The position numbers and the translations under genes were made by a program. This document shows, in pieces, positions 56,364 to 63,834 of a stretch of DNA of 64,000 nucleotides. Position 1 is the first letter of the stretch. Every line of letters starts with the position of its first letter. The notes beneath the pieces are model-generated. The model saw nothing but the letters and a program-made list of their open reading frames with translations. It ran no database searches and was not told the origin of the DNA. Source of the stretch: Hydrocarboniphaga daqingensis (lineage in GTDB: Bacteria; Pseudomonadota; Gammaproteobacteria; Nevskiales; Nevskiaceae); assembly GCF_900129825.1 (NCBI RefSeq), contig NZ_FQWZ01000006.1, forward strand, positions 207,674-271,673. Reading direction: 5' to 3'.

Positions 56364-58034
56364 ATGCCGCAAGTTCTCGGCGGCATTCCGCATAACGTTT
56401 GGGAAGCGCGAGTTCTTCAGAAGCTGCGGCGTCAGCTGCCAGCCGACTGGATAGTTCTCGCCGGTGTTTCCTGGGCCGTAAGAAGCGAAGGCTACATTCG
56501 TGATGGCCAGGCCGATTTTGTTGTTCTCGTGCCTGGGTCCGGGATGTGCGTGCTTGAGGTTAAAGGTTCGAGTGCAATCCGGATCCGAGAAGATGGGAGC
56601 TGGCAACGACATCAAGGTGGAGATGTATGGATTGATGTATCCCCAACACCTTTTGAGCAGGCTACATCCAACATGCATTCGTTGGCGGCGATCGCCGAAG
56701 GATTTCTGGGGCGTCGTAACTTCCCGGGTCGATTCTCCTTCCTAGTTGCCTACCCGAATGGCGAAATCGTAGGCCGCCCCACCACCTACGACATATCGAC
56801 GCTACTGTCAAAGCGAGACATGGAGGATCTGCCCGCTCGAATAAGAGCGTCTCTAAGCGCTCGTGGTGCCGAAGCCCTTGGTCTGCAGTTCGCTGGAGCA
56901 GTGGTAACTGATACTGCCAATGGCTTTGTGAACAAGTCATTCCGAGTCTCAGTTGTTGATACTTCAGACGATGCTCAGGCTGATGTGGCTGAGGTGAACA
57001 AGCTCACTAGGCAGCAGTTCTCTGCGTTGAAGGGTGTCTTCGACTTCCCAAGTGTTGCAGTTACGGGGCCGGCTGGTTCCGGCAAGACACTCATTGCCAT
57101 GTGGAGGCTAAGAGCGTTGGTCACCGACGGGCGAAATGCGATTTACGTTTGCTTCAACAAGAATCTCGCTGAGTGGCTTAGGTGCACGAATGTAGATTTG
57201 GCGGATCATATTCACAGCATGCACAAGATGTTTCTGTCGATGACCGGATTGCGTGTGCCTAGCCTGTCGGGGGCGATGAATGAGTTCTTCGACGTTGTTC
57301 TTCCTAACGCGGCTTTCGATGCGGCCAGCAATCTTGACGAGAGGGATAAGTACGACGCCGTGATCGTGGACGAAGGACAGGATCTCGGCGAGGCCTCAGA
57401 GCTGGCTGTGAGAGAGATGCTCAAATCTTCCAGAGGCCAGTGGCTTCTGTTCGCAGACGAAAAGCAGAATGTTTACCAAGCTGGCACCAGCAGATATCTA
57501 ACTGCGGAGGTGGTATTTCGACTCCATCATAACTGCAGAAACACAGAACGAGTCAACGCTGCGACAAACAACTACTGTGGACACAAGATTGAGTCAGTTC
57601 CAGAGATATCCCGAGGAGTGATGCCGCTGATCGACTGTCCAGGAAATCCGCTTGCCCAGATTAACGCCGCCTGGAAATTGTGCAGTGAGTGGAGAGCTCT
57701 TGGATCGGTAGCAATTCTGTCGCCGTTTCGGCTCGACAACTCAATTCTTGCAGGCGTACAGCGCGCGCATGGACTTCAGCTGTCGCAGGACATCAGTGAT
57801 CTTGGCAAACCGGACGTGGTTGTCTTTTCGACAATCAAGGCATTTAAGGGCATAGAAGCATCAGCGGTTGTTGTCGTAGACGTAGACGTTCCTGAGTCAA
57901 CTGTTTCTTTCACGGTCGAGGACCTGTACGTCGCCTGTACGAGGCCCACTGCACGGCTCGCTTTGATCTGTAGATCGGCGGAAGCTCGCGATTGGTTCGA
58001 GGGCAAGCAGTGCCAGAAGACTAATGACCGGTAG
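56364..58034 (+). CDS. NERD nuclease-domain protein fused to UvrD/Rep-type helicase
   Basis: 556 residues; its ATG is 3 bp after the DruE-like stop. Residues ~10-120 form a NERD (nuclease-related) domain: WEARVLQKLRRQLP, DGQADFVVLVPGSGMCVLEVKGSS with Asp51 and E65-x-K67, like PD-(D/E)xK nucleases. From ~210 a superfamily 1 helicase follows: Q-motif TRQQFSALKGVFDFPS, Walker A GPAGSGKT (235-242), Walker B VIVDEGQDL (333-341), motif III LLFADEKQNVYQAG, and the C-terminal VVVFSTIKAFKGIEASAVVVVDVD and EDLYVACTRP (motifs V and VI). It should unwind and cut DNA. Coupled to druE and not part of the textbook two-gene Druantia III, it looks like a third subunit. Confidence 0.85.
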   Translation: MPQVLGGIPHNVWEARVLQKLRRQLPADWIVLAGVSWAVRSEGYIRDGQADFVVLVPGSGMCVLEVKGSSAIRIREDGSWQRHQGGDVWIDVSPTPFEQATSNMHSLAAIAEGFLGRRNFPGRFSFLVAYPNGEIVGRPTTYDISTLLSKRDMEDLPARIRASLSARGAEALGLQFAGAVVTDTANGFVNKSFRVSVVDTSDDAQADVAEVNKLTRQQFSALKGVFDFPSVAVTGPAGSGKTLIAMWRLRALVTDGRNAIYVCFNKNLAEWLRCTNVDLADHIHSMHKMFLSMTGLRVPSLSGAMNEFFDVVLPNAAFDAASNLDERDKYDAVIVDEGQDLGEASELAVREMLKSSRGQWLLFADEKQNVYQAGTSRYLTAEVVFRLHHNCRNTERVNAATNNYCGHKIESVPEISRGVMPLIDCPGNPLAQINAAWKLCSEWRALGSVAILSPFRLDNSILAGVQRAHGLQLSQDISDLGKPDVVVFSTIKAFKGIEASAVVVVDVDVPESTVSFTVEDLYVACTRPTARLALICRSAEARDWFEGKQCQKTNDR

Positions 58035-58208
58035 ATTGGAACTATTGATTGCCGCAGATCACGACACCACGAAAAGCCGGGTCCAATCTGTGGTGTACGG
58101 CGGCGATGGCATCCCCGCTTTCAGGTTCCATTGTTTCTGAATGCCGGCGCCGGCGTGACCCACCCCCAATTTTTTTCTGGGCCGGCAGTTAGTAGAAAAT
58201 TCGATCTC

Positions 58209-58224
58209 CGTAATCTTCCCCGTC
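58209..58224 (+). repeat. left terminal inverted repeat of the IS3-family element
   Basis: CGTAATCTTCCCCGTC; its exact complement is at 59389-59404. Confidence 0.75.
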
Positions 58225-58278
58225 CCGGACACATTTCAAAACCAGAGCTTCCTGGCATCGTAAAGCCCGGAGGCAGGA

Positions 58279-59390
58279 ATGAAGAAGTCACGATTTACCG
58301 AAACCCAGATCGGCACGATCTTGAAGCAGGCGGACGCGGACATGGCTGTGAAGGACATCTGTCGGAAGGCCGGCATCAGTGAGCCGACTTACTACAGCTG
58401 GAAATCGAAGTATGGCGGCATGCAGGCGTCGGGTCTGAAGCGGACCAAGGAACTCGAGGCTGAGCTGCCGAAGCTCAAGCGCATGTACGCGGACCTGACG
58501 CTCGAGAATCACGCGATGAAGGATCTGATCGCAAAAAAAACTGTAGGGCCGGAGGCCAAGCGAGCGGCGGCCGGCTATCTGGTGGACACGCACGAAGTGC
58601 CCATTGCTCGCGCCTGCAGCTGCGTCGTGCTGTCGCGATCGGCGTGCTACCGCGAGCCCGATCACTGGACGGTACGCGACGCAGAAGTGGTCGCGGCCTT
58701 GGCGGCCCTTATCCAGGACCGGCCGAGCCGTGGCTTCTGAATGCGTCGCAAGCAGCTGCGCCGCCAGGGCCGGCCGTGGAATCACAAACGGATTTATCGG
58801 GTGTACGAGCTGAAGAAGCTCAACCTACGCCGGGTAGCGAAGCGCCGCCTGCCCCAGCGCGAGCGGGTGCCTCTGTATGTGCCGCGGCTGCCGGACAGCG
58901 TCTGGTCGGCCGATTTCATGAGCGACACGCTGATCTGTGGACGCCGCTACCGCCTCGTCAACGTCGTCGACGATTTCAGTCGCGAGCTGCTGTAGGTGGA
59001 GGTCGATACCGCGATCACTTCGGAACGATTGATCCGGGTCTTCGAGCGGCTGCGTAAGGAGCGCGGCCTGCCGCAGGTGCTCCGAACCGACAACGGCCCG
59101 GAGTTTCTGGGCGACGCCTTCACCCAATGGGCCACGGCGGCAAGTATGGCGATCCAGTACATCCAGCCTGGCAAGCCCAACCAGAACGCCTATATCGAGC
59201 GCTTCAAGCGCACGATGCGCAACGAGCTACTCGACCAGCATCTCTTCGTCCGCCTCGACGATGTCGCGAAGCTGTCTACTGGTGGATGCCCGAATACAAC
59301 GAACAAAGACCCCATGACTCGCTCGGCGATATGGCGCCGATCGAGTACACACAAGCCGCCAGAAACTCTAGTTTCGAACTGTCGCCTTGA
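58279..59390 (+). pseudogene. IS3-family transposase, disrupted
   Basis: The OrfA part (HTH, leucine-zipper-like) begins MKKSRFTETQIGTILKQADAD and runs in frame through KKTVGPEAKRAAAGYLV into OrfB-like sequence at an 8-A run (58533-58540), where a programmed -1 frameshift usually joins the two; here they are already fused. Stops interrupt the frame at 58738-58740 (TGA) and 58993-58995 (TAG). A frameshift near 59265-59275 moves the end (VYWWMPEYNEQRPHDSLGDM) into another frame. The DDE catalytic triad can be read: ADFMSD, RTDNGPEF and NAYIERF. Transposition from this copy is therefore unlikely. Confidence 0.85.
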
Positions 59391-59404
59391 CGGGGAAGAT
59401 TACG
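59389..59404 (-). repeat. right terminal inverted repeat of the IS3-family element
   Basis: GACGGGGAAGATTACG, exact complement of 58209-58224. Confidence 0.75.
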
Positions 59405-59431
59405 CACTCATGCCGCCCTCCTATTTTTAAG

Positions 59432-59509
59432 GTCCAACACCCAACATCAGCCGCGGACTAGCCGTAGCAAAGCGGAGGCAAGTCCGCGGCTGGAGCGACA
59501 TTGTTAAGA
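59432..59509 (-). other. attC-like recombination site 1
   Basis: Read on the minus strand, it has the outer core TCTTAAC (59503-59509), whose TAA is the stop codon of the lipoprotein gene, and GTTGGGT (59439-59445) or GTTGGAC (59432-59438), both matching GTTRRRY. Between them is a perfect 12-bp stem, CAGCCGCGGACT (59448-59459) and AGTCCGCGGCTG (59481-59492). A 78-bp site with such cores and a stop codon inside one core is the pattern of integron cassette attC sites. Without structural alignment this remains tentative. Confidence 0.5.
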
Positions 59510-60253
59510 GCTTGGATCGGTTGGCGCAGGGCTTTCGCCGCTCGGATTAACAGGCTTGTCTTCGGCAGTGGGAGCGTCCGATGTCGAGGGTGTGGTGACT
59601 GAGGGAATGGACGCTGGAGGGGCTTCGGGTTTGTGCTGACCGTCAGTTGATGAGGAGGCGCTATCCTGGAACTTCAAAACATCTCTCAGTAACTGATTCG
59701 TATCCAACGGTTTGAATGCGCGAGGAGCATCTTCCTGGGGCTCCGATTGTTTGTAGAGCAGAGGTATTTCTTTCTCGATGAGTGATGCAGCTGAGTTAAA
59801 TACACTCATTTGATATTCAAGAAGCTGTCTTTCGTTTATGGCGCCATTCATATACATCTGACAGACGAAATATGAGTTGGCCAAAAACAGCTGCATACCT
59901 TGTGTTCTTCTGTTTAAGACCGAGTTTGAACTGGCAGCCGCCATAATGGCGCCAATCTTCGCCGTAACTTCACTAGGCAAATCCGCTTCGGCGGTTGCCT
60001 GAAAAAAACGAGAAATATCTGAGCCAACTTCAGTTGGAGCTTCAGCGCAGAATCTGTTGCGATAGAAATTTACAAGAACTACTCGACGTTCTGGCGTCAA
60101 TGAGAGCGTGCCGACCATGCCAGGAGAAAAAACGGATGCGTTTAGCTTTTCCTCAATGACTGGTCTCTCTAGCGGCGGTGTGAAGTATGCGCACCCATGC
60201 ATAAGCAGGCACACCAAACCGACGCTAGCAACCTTGACTGCATGTAGATACAT
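59504..60253 (-). CDS. hypothetical lipoprotein, possible integron cassette gene
   Basis: 249 residues. The signal peptide ends VCLLMHGC (lipobox, Cys21). The middle is helical (FFQATAEADLPSEVTAKIGAIMAAASSNSVLNRRTQGMQLFLANSYFVCQMYMNGAINERQLLEYQM), and the last ~60 residues are a Pro/Ser/Thr-rich tail. No family recognised. Lower G+C than the core genome. Its TAA stop overlaps attC-like site 1. It is transcribed on the minus strand, as are the two genes that follow to the right. Confidence 0.65.
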   Translation of the reverse strand: MYLHAVKVASVGLVCLLMHGCAYFTPPLERPVIEEKLNASVFSPGMVGTLSLTPERRVVLVNFYRNRFCAEAPTEVGSDISRFFQATAEADLPSEVTAKIGAIMAAASSNSVLNRRTQGMQLFLANSYFVCQMYMNGAINERQLLEYQMSVFNSAASLIEKEIPLLYKQSEPQEDAPRAFKPLDTNQLLRDVLKFQDSASSSTDGQHKPEAPPASIPSVTTPSTSDAPTAEDKPVNPSGESPAPTDPSS

Positions 60254-60356
60254 AACTCCCCCTGTGTGACGGTAAAATCCTTACATCCGCACTAAGCGGC
60301 TGGGTTGCAGCACCAAAGCGAAGGAAAGCGGCTCGGCTAGAGTGCGTCTTTGGCCG
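60250..60356 (-). other. attC-like site 2 (degenerate)
   Basis: CGCACT (60288-60293) pairs with AGTGCG (60341-60346), and AGC pairs with GCT just inside, with an A/AG asymmetric bulge like the extrahelical bases of attC. The core boxes are not well conserved (GTTATGT at 60250-60256 on the minus strand). It shares the stretch CTTkCCTyCGCTTTG with site 1. Supported mainly by position between two small genes. Confidence 0.3.
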
Positions 60357-60761
60357 TCATCTCGCCGTGACTATCTGAGCAATGATTGCGCCTACTGACA
60401 AAGCTAGCGCCACAAGCGAAATCCCCAACGACCACATGAACTTAGAGTGCTCCTGATTTTGACGAGCCAAGATAGCTGCAAGGTAAGGCAAGTTGATTGC
60501 GTGACGCAGTTCTCCGGCCCGTGGCGCAAACAAGTGAACAGCGGCGTTCCCCCCGGTCCTATATTGATACTTATGATCTAGATAGGAATAGAGATAACCA
60601 AATAGAATGTGCTTGTTGCAGCCCAGCTTTTTCGCGACCGATTCAACATCGATTTCCACCCAAACCTTTCCGACGCCCTGCCCTTCGACCGGGAATGAGG
60701 TCTCATACATGCTGTAAATGCAGCGGAGGACCTCTCTTTCAGTCGGAATATAATTTGGCAT
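60357..60761 (-). CDS. hypothetical protein with C-terminal membrane segment, possible cassette gene
   Basis: 134 residues from ATG at 60761 (MPNYIPTEREVLRCIYSMYETSF); an ATG at 60774-60776 would add five residues. The N-terminal part (EVLRCIYSMYE ... VWVEIDVESVAKKLGCNKHILFGYLYSYLDHKYQYRTGG) has the look of a small winged-helix domain. The C terminus MWSLGISLVALALSVGAIIAQIV is a single membrane helix. No family recognised. Confidence 0.6.
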   Translation of the reverse strand: MPNYIPTEREVLRCIYSMYETSFPVEGQGVGKVWVEIDVESVAKKLGCNKHILFGYLYSYLDHKYQYRTGGNAAVHLFAPRAGELRHAINLPYLAAILARQNQEHSKFMWSLGISLVALALSVGAIIAQIVTAR

Positions 60762-60764
60762 GAC

Positions 60765-60833
60765 GGCTAACGGCATGGCTCTGCCGCGGAACAGCCGTGA
60801 GGCCGTGCTGTCGGCTGGAACCGCTGGTTAGAT
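60765..60833 (-). other. attC-like recombination site 3
   Basis: The minus strand starts with ATCTAAC (60827-60833), a perfect RYYYAAC box that contains the TAA stop of the 103-residue gene, and ends with GTTAGCC (60765-60771), one mismatch from GTTRRRY. Between them GCGG (60786-60789) and CAGCCG (60792-60797) pair with CGGCTG (60812-60817) and CCGC (60821-60824), with an AA/GAA asymmetric bulge. The 69-bp length is in the attC range. Confidence 0.5.
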
Positions 60834-61139
60834 GCCTTCCCAGCCACGCGCTTTTGCCTCTGCAAGAAGCATTGAAAGCTCTTTCGCTGGAATCATCAAC
60901 GAGTATTGCCCGAAAACCCACTTGCCCTTTCGGCCTGGTTTATGGCCACTCATGTAGTAAGTGAAACGGTATTCAGTACGTTGATCTGCCTCCCATTTCA
61001 TTTTCTGGAAGTAGATCAGCTTTCCTAAGCCAAATGGGATGACTATTTCGTCTTCGACATGGAATGCGACTTTCTCGCCGGAGATCGACTTGATCACCCG
61101 ACGCTTGCCCTTGCTGTTGGGATATGGAAGGCCACTCAT
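60828..61139 (-). CDS. small hypothetical protein, possible cassette gene
   Basis: 103 residues (MSGLPYPNSKGKRRVIKSIS...). It is rich in basic and aromatic residues (GKLIYFQKMKWEADQRTEYRFTYYMSGHKPGRKGKWVFGQYSLMI), with a predicted mixed alpha/beta form and no membrane segment. No family recognised. Its TAA stop lies in attC-like site 3. Confidence 0.6.
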   Translation of the reverse strand: MSGLPYPNSKGKRRVIKSISGEKVAFHVEDEIVIPFGLGKLIYFQKMKWEADQRTEYRFTYYMSGHKPGRKGKWVFGQYSLMIPAKELSMLLAEAKARGWEGI

Positions 61140-61724
61140 GGCATCCAGCTAGTATTCGGCATCAGAAGGGACGGCCATCACGGCACACCTCGCAGCGTCG
61201 TTATCAGCATCTTTCTCATCTGATTGATTTTCCCTTGGCTAGTCCTTGAAAAAGTCCTTTGCCGAATCAGGCGAAAGCATTACACGCCAAATCCGCAGGG
61301 CCGTAGGGCCGTTTACTCAACCGTAGCCATCCCTTGCATCAAAGCGAACAAATCTAAGGGTCGTACGTCGACTGGATCGAGTGGTTAATCTGATCACGAC
61401 AAACGGCGCGCGTAATGTGACGGGTTTCGCAGAATTGCAGATGGCGTCTGCTTGCTTGCAGCTGATGCGCAATGACGATTGCTTCTTTCGGTAGGACCTA
61501 TCCAAATCGCGCGGTATAAGCCGCGAAGTTGGGTGCAGTAGAGATGAGCGGCCGTTACGGGCTCAAACGCTGATAAGGGGAATGCGCTAGTTAACCGGGC
61601 GTCGATCCGCGGCCGCCGCTGCAGGGTGAAGTCAGTTGGTTCGCGACAAGTCTGTCGACGACAGCCGCACCCTTGCGGTGCGGCGACCCTGCTGAGCCGA
61701 TCCCGGCCCAGCGTGCAGCTCTCT
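61140..61724. other. 585-bp stretch without a convincing gene; right edge of the island
   Basis: Short open frames on either strand lack family patterns and ribosome binding sites. It contains a hairpin CGCGG/CCGCG (61510-61514/61521-61525) next to GTTGGGT (61528-61534), the same heptamer as in attC-like site 1. A second hairpin, CCGCACC/GGTGCGG, lies at 61665-61683. Base composition rises toward 61.6 kb, where the core genome resumes. No integrase gene or tRNA is present. Confidence 0.5.
61665..61683. terminator. possible terminator downstream of the tldD-linked gene
   Basis: CCGCACC (61665-61671) and GGTGCGG (61677-61683) form a 7-bp stem with a 5-nt loop, 42 bp past the stop of the minus-strand gene at 61725. 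No T-run. Confidence 0.35.
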
Positions 61725-62330
61725 CTACCGCCCAACCTCCGCCGACACCGCCTCACTCGCCGCCCGCAGCATCGGCTGCAGTCGGCGTTCGGCCTCGGCA
61801 AGTTCAGCGTATTGGTTGGAGCGCAGTCGCAGGTACCGTTCGCCGTCGTTGAAGTCGGTCTGGATCGTGGCGGTGGCGTAGGTGCGCAGTAGGTCGGCGT
61901 AGGCGTCTTGTTCGTCGTACAGCGCCGACAGCGTCAGCAGCGTGGGTACTTGCAGGCGTGGCAGCACTTGGCTGACCAGCGCGGAGTCGTAGGCGGCGCG
62001 GGAGAAGCGGACGGCGGCGCTGCGCTGGCGGGCGGCGTCGGGGAAGATGAATTCGCCGGTCTTTTGGAAGGTTTGCGACGAGTCGCGGAACGCGATCGCC
62101 ATTGCGTCCTGATACGCGAGCGCTTCGTCGATGGCGGTGGCGTTGGCCTTGATTTCCTGCACCAGCGCGATCAGCACGTTCTGCGTCAGCGCGCGCTTTT
62201 CACGGTTGTCGCGCCAGTCGTCGAGCGCCAGCGCCAGCAGCACGCTGCCGATGACCATCAGCATGTCGAACGCGACGCGGCCCAAGCCGAGCCGGCGCGG
62301 CGCGACGGCGGCGGCGCCCTCGCTGCTCAC
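61725..62330 (-). CDS. hypothetical single-pass membrane protein
   Basis: 201 residues from GTG at 62330, which overlaps the tldD stop (GTGA). An N-terminal membrane helix (LGRVAFDMLMVIGSVLLALALDDWRDN) is followed by a mostly helical soluble part (RALTQNVLIALVQEIKANATAIDEALAYQD ... ERYLRLRSNQYAELAEAERRLQPML). The DDWRDNR junction occurs in a group of uncharacterised Proteobacterial membrane proteins. Function unknown. Cotranscribed with tldD. Confidence 0.7.
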   Translation of the reverse strand: MSSEGAAAVAPRRLGLGRVAFDMLMVIGSVLLALALDDWRDNREKRALTQNVLIALVQEIKANATAIDEALAYQDAMAIAFRDSSQTFQKTGEFIFPDAARQRSAAVRFSRAAYDSALVSQVLPRLQVPTLLTLSALYDEQDAYADLLRTYATATIQTDFNDGERYLRLRSNQYAELAEAERRLQPMLRAASEAVSAEVGR

Positions 62331-63769
62331 GCCTGAGTGCCGCCGACCGTGAGGCCGTCGATGCGCAGCGTCGGCTGGCCGACGCCGACCGGCACGCTCT
62401 GGCCTTCTTTGCCGCAGACGCCGACGCCACCGTCGAGCTTCAGATCGTGGCCGACCATGGACACGGCGCGCATCGCTTCCGGCCCGTTGCCGATCAGCGT
62501 GGCGCCCTTGACCGGCCGCGTGATCTTGCCGTCTTCGATCAGGTAGGCCTCGGACGCGCTGAACACGAAGTTGCCGCTGGTGATGTCCACCTGGCCGCCG
62601 CCGAAGTTCACCGCGTACAAGCCGCGCGGCACGCTGCGGATGATCTCTTCCGGATCGTGCGGGCCGGCCAGCATGTAGGTGTTGGTCATCCGCGGCATCA
62701 CCAGGCTGGCGAAGGATTCGCGCCGGCCGTTGCCGGTGGGTTCCATGCCCATTAGCCGCGCATTCAAGGTGTCTTGCAGGTAGCCCTTGAGGATGCCGTT
62801 TTCGATCAGCGTGGTGCAGCGCGTCGGCGTGCCTTCGTCGTCGAGGTTCAGCGATCCGCGGCGGCCGGCAAGCGTGCCGTCGTCGACGATCGTGCAGTAC
62901 TCGCTGGCGACCTTCTGGCCGATGCGGCCCGAATACGCCGAGCTGCCCTTGCGGTTGAAGTCACCTTCCAGCCCGTGGCCGACGGCTTCGTGCAGCAGCA
63001 CGCCGGGCCAGCCCGGGCCGAGCACCACCGGCATGTTGCCGGCTGGCGCGGCGATCGAATCCAGCAGCGCAACAGCCTGGCGCACGGCTTCGCGTGCGTA
63101 CTCTTCTGGATGCTGGCTGCCAGCAAAGTAATCGAGCGCGCTGCGCCCGCCGCCACCGACATGCGCCTGCTCGCGGCGGCCGTTGGCCTCGACGATCACG
63201 GTCACGTCCATGCGGATCAGCGGCCGCACGTCGGCCGCAAGGCGCCCGTCGGTGCTGGCCATCACCACCACTTCGTAGTTCATCGCCAGCGCGCACATCA
63301 CCTGCTTTACGCGCGGATCGGCGGCGCGCGCAGCGGCATCGGCGCGGCGCAGCAGCTGCAGTTTTTCCGGCGTGGGCAGCGTGTCCAGCGGGTTGATCGC
63401 CGGGTACAGCGCGCGGCCGGTGCTCTCGGTCAGCGCGCGCAGGCTGTGCGTGGCGCCGCGATCGACGATCGCACGCGCAGCCGTGGCCGCGTCCTGCAGC
63501 GCGTCGTAGCGCAGCTCTTCGGTGTAGGCCAAGCCTTGGCGGTCGCCCGACACGGCGCGCACGCCCACGCCCTGCTCCACGTTGTGGCTGCCGCTTTTGA
63601 CGATGCCCTCTTCCAGCGACCAGTGCTCCGACTTGGAAAACTGGAAGTACAAGTCGGCGGCGTCGATGCCCGGCTTCATCAGGCCGTCGAGCACGCGGCT
63701 AAGGCGCGCTTCGTCGAGTTCGGCGGGGTTCAGCAGCGTGGCGCGGGCGACGTCGAGGGCAGTGCTCAT
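62327..63769 (-). CDS. tldD: metalloprotease TldD
   Basis: 480 residues, as for E. coli TldD (481). The zinc-site motif [32 protein letters not shown] (HExxxH) and the N-terminal [33 protein letters not shown] are typical. The C-terminal domain ends [42 protein letters not shown]-like (here [25 protein letters not shown]). With PmbA/TldE it matures peptide antibiotics and degrades CcdA. The order nitrilase-tldD is conserved in Gammaproteobacteria. Confidence 0.95.
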   Translation of the reverse strand: [480 protein letters not shown]

Positions 63770-63834
63770 GGAATCTCGTCAGGTTTAATTGTTATTGATG
63801 ATCGTAATGGGGGCGTGCCGGGCAGCGGCAAGCA

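Larger units (their letters stand above)
58209..59404 (+). mobile_element. degenerate IS3-family insertion sequence
   Basis: The element spans 58209-59404 and is bounded by a perfect 16-bp inverted repeat: CGTAATCTTCCCCGTC (58209-58224) and GACGGGGAAGATTACG (59389-59404). It encloses the IS3-type (IS51/IS407-like) transposase frame. No convincing target-site duplication is visible. Length (~1.2 kb) fits the family. It separates the defence genes from the small-gene array. Confidence 0.8.

Noticed and set aside
45483-58034. Reading the defence locus as DISARM
   Set aside because: No PLD-domain DrmC or DrmB-like gene, and the 2112-residue helicase is far larger than DrmA.
45483-58034. Reading the locus as a classical restriction-modification system
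   Set aside because: There is no separate restriction endonuclease; the only nuclease-like centre is the NERD domain, and the giant helicase is unexplained by that model.
58205-59409. Target-site duplication of the IS3-family element
   Set aside because: The 3-4 bases flanking the two ends do not match; any duplication has decayed or the true ends differ slightly.
61394-61801. 135-residue minus-strand open frame at the island edge
   Set aside because: No ribosome binding site or family pattern, and it runs into the membrane protein gene in another frame.
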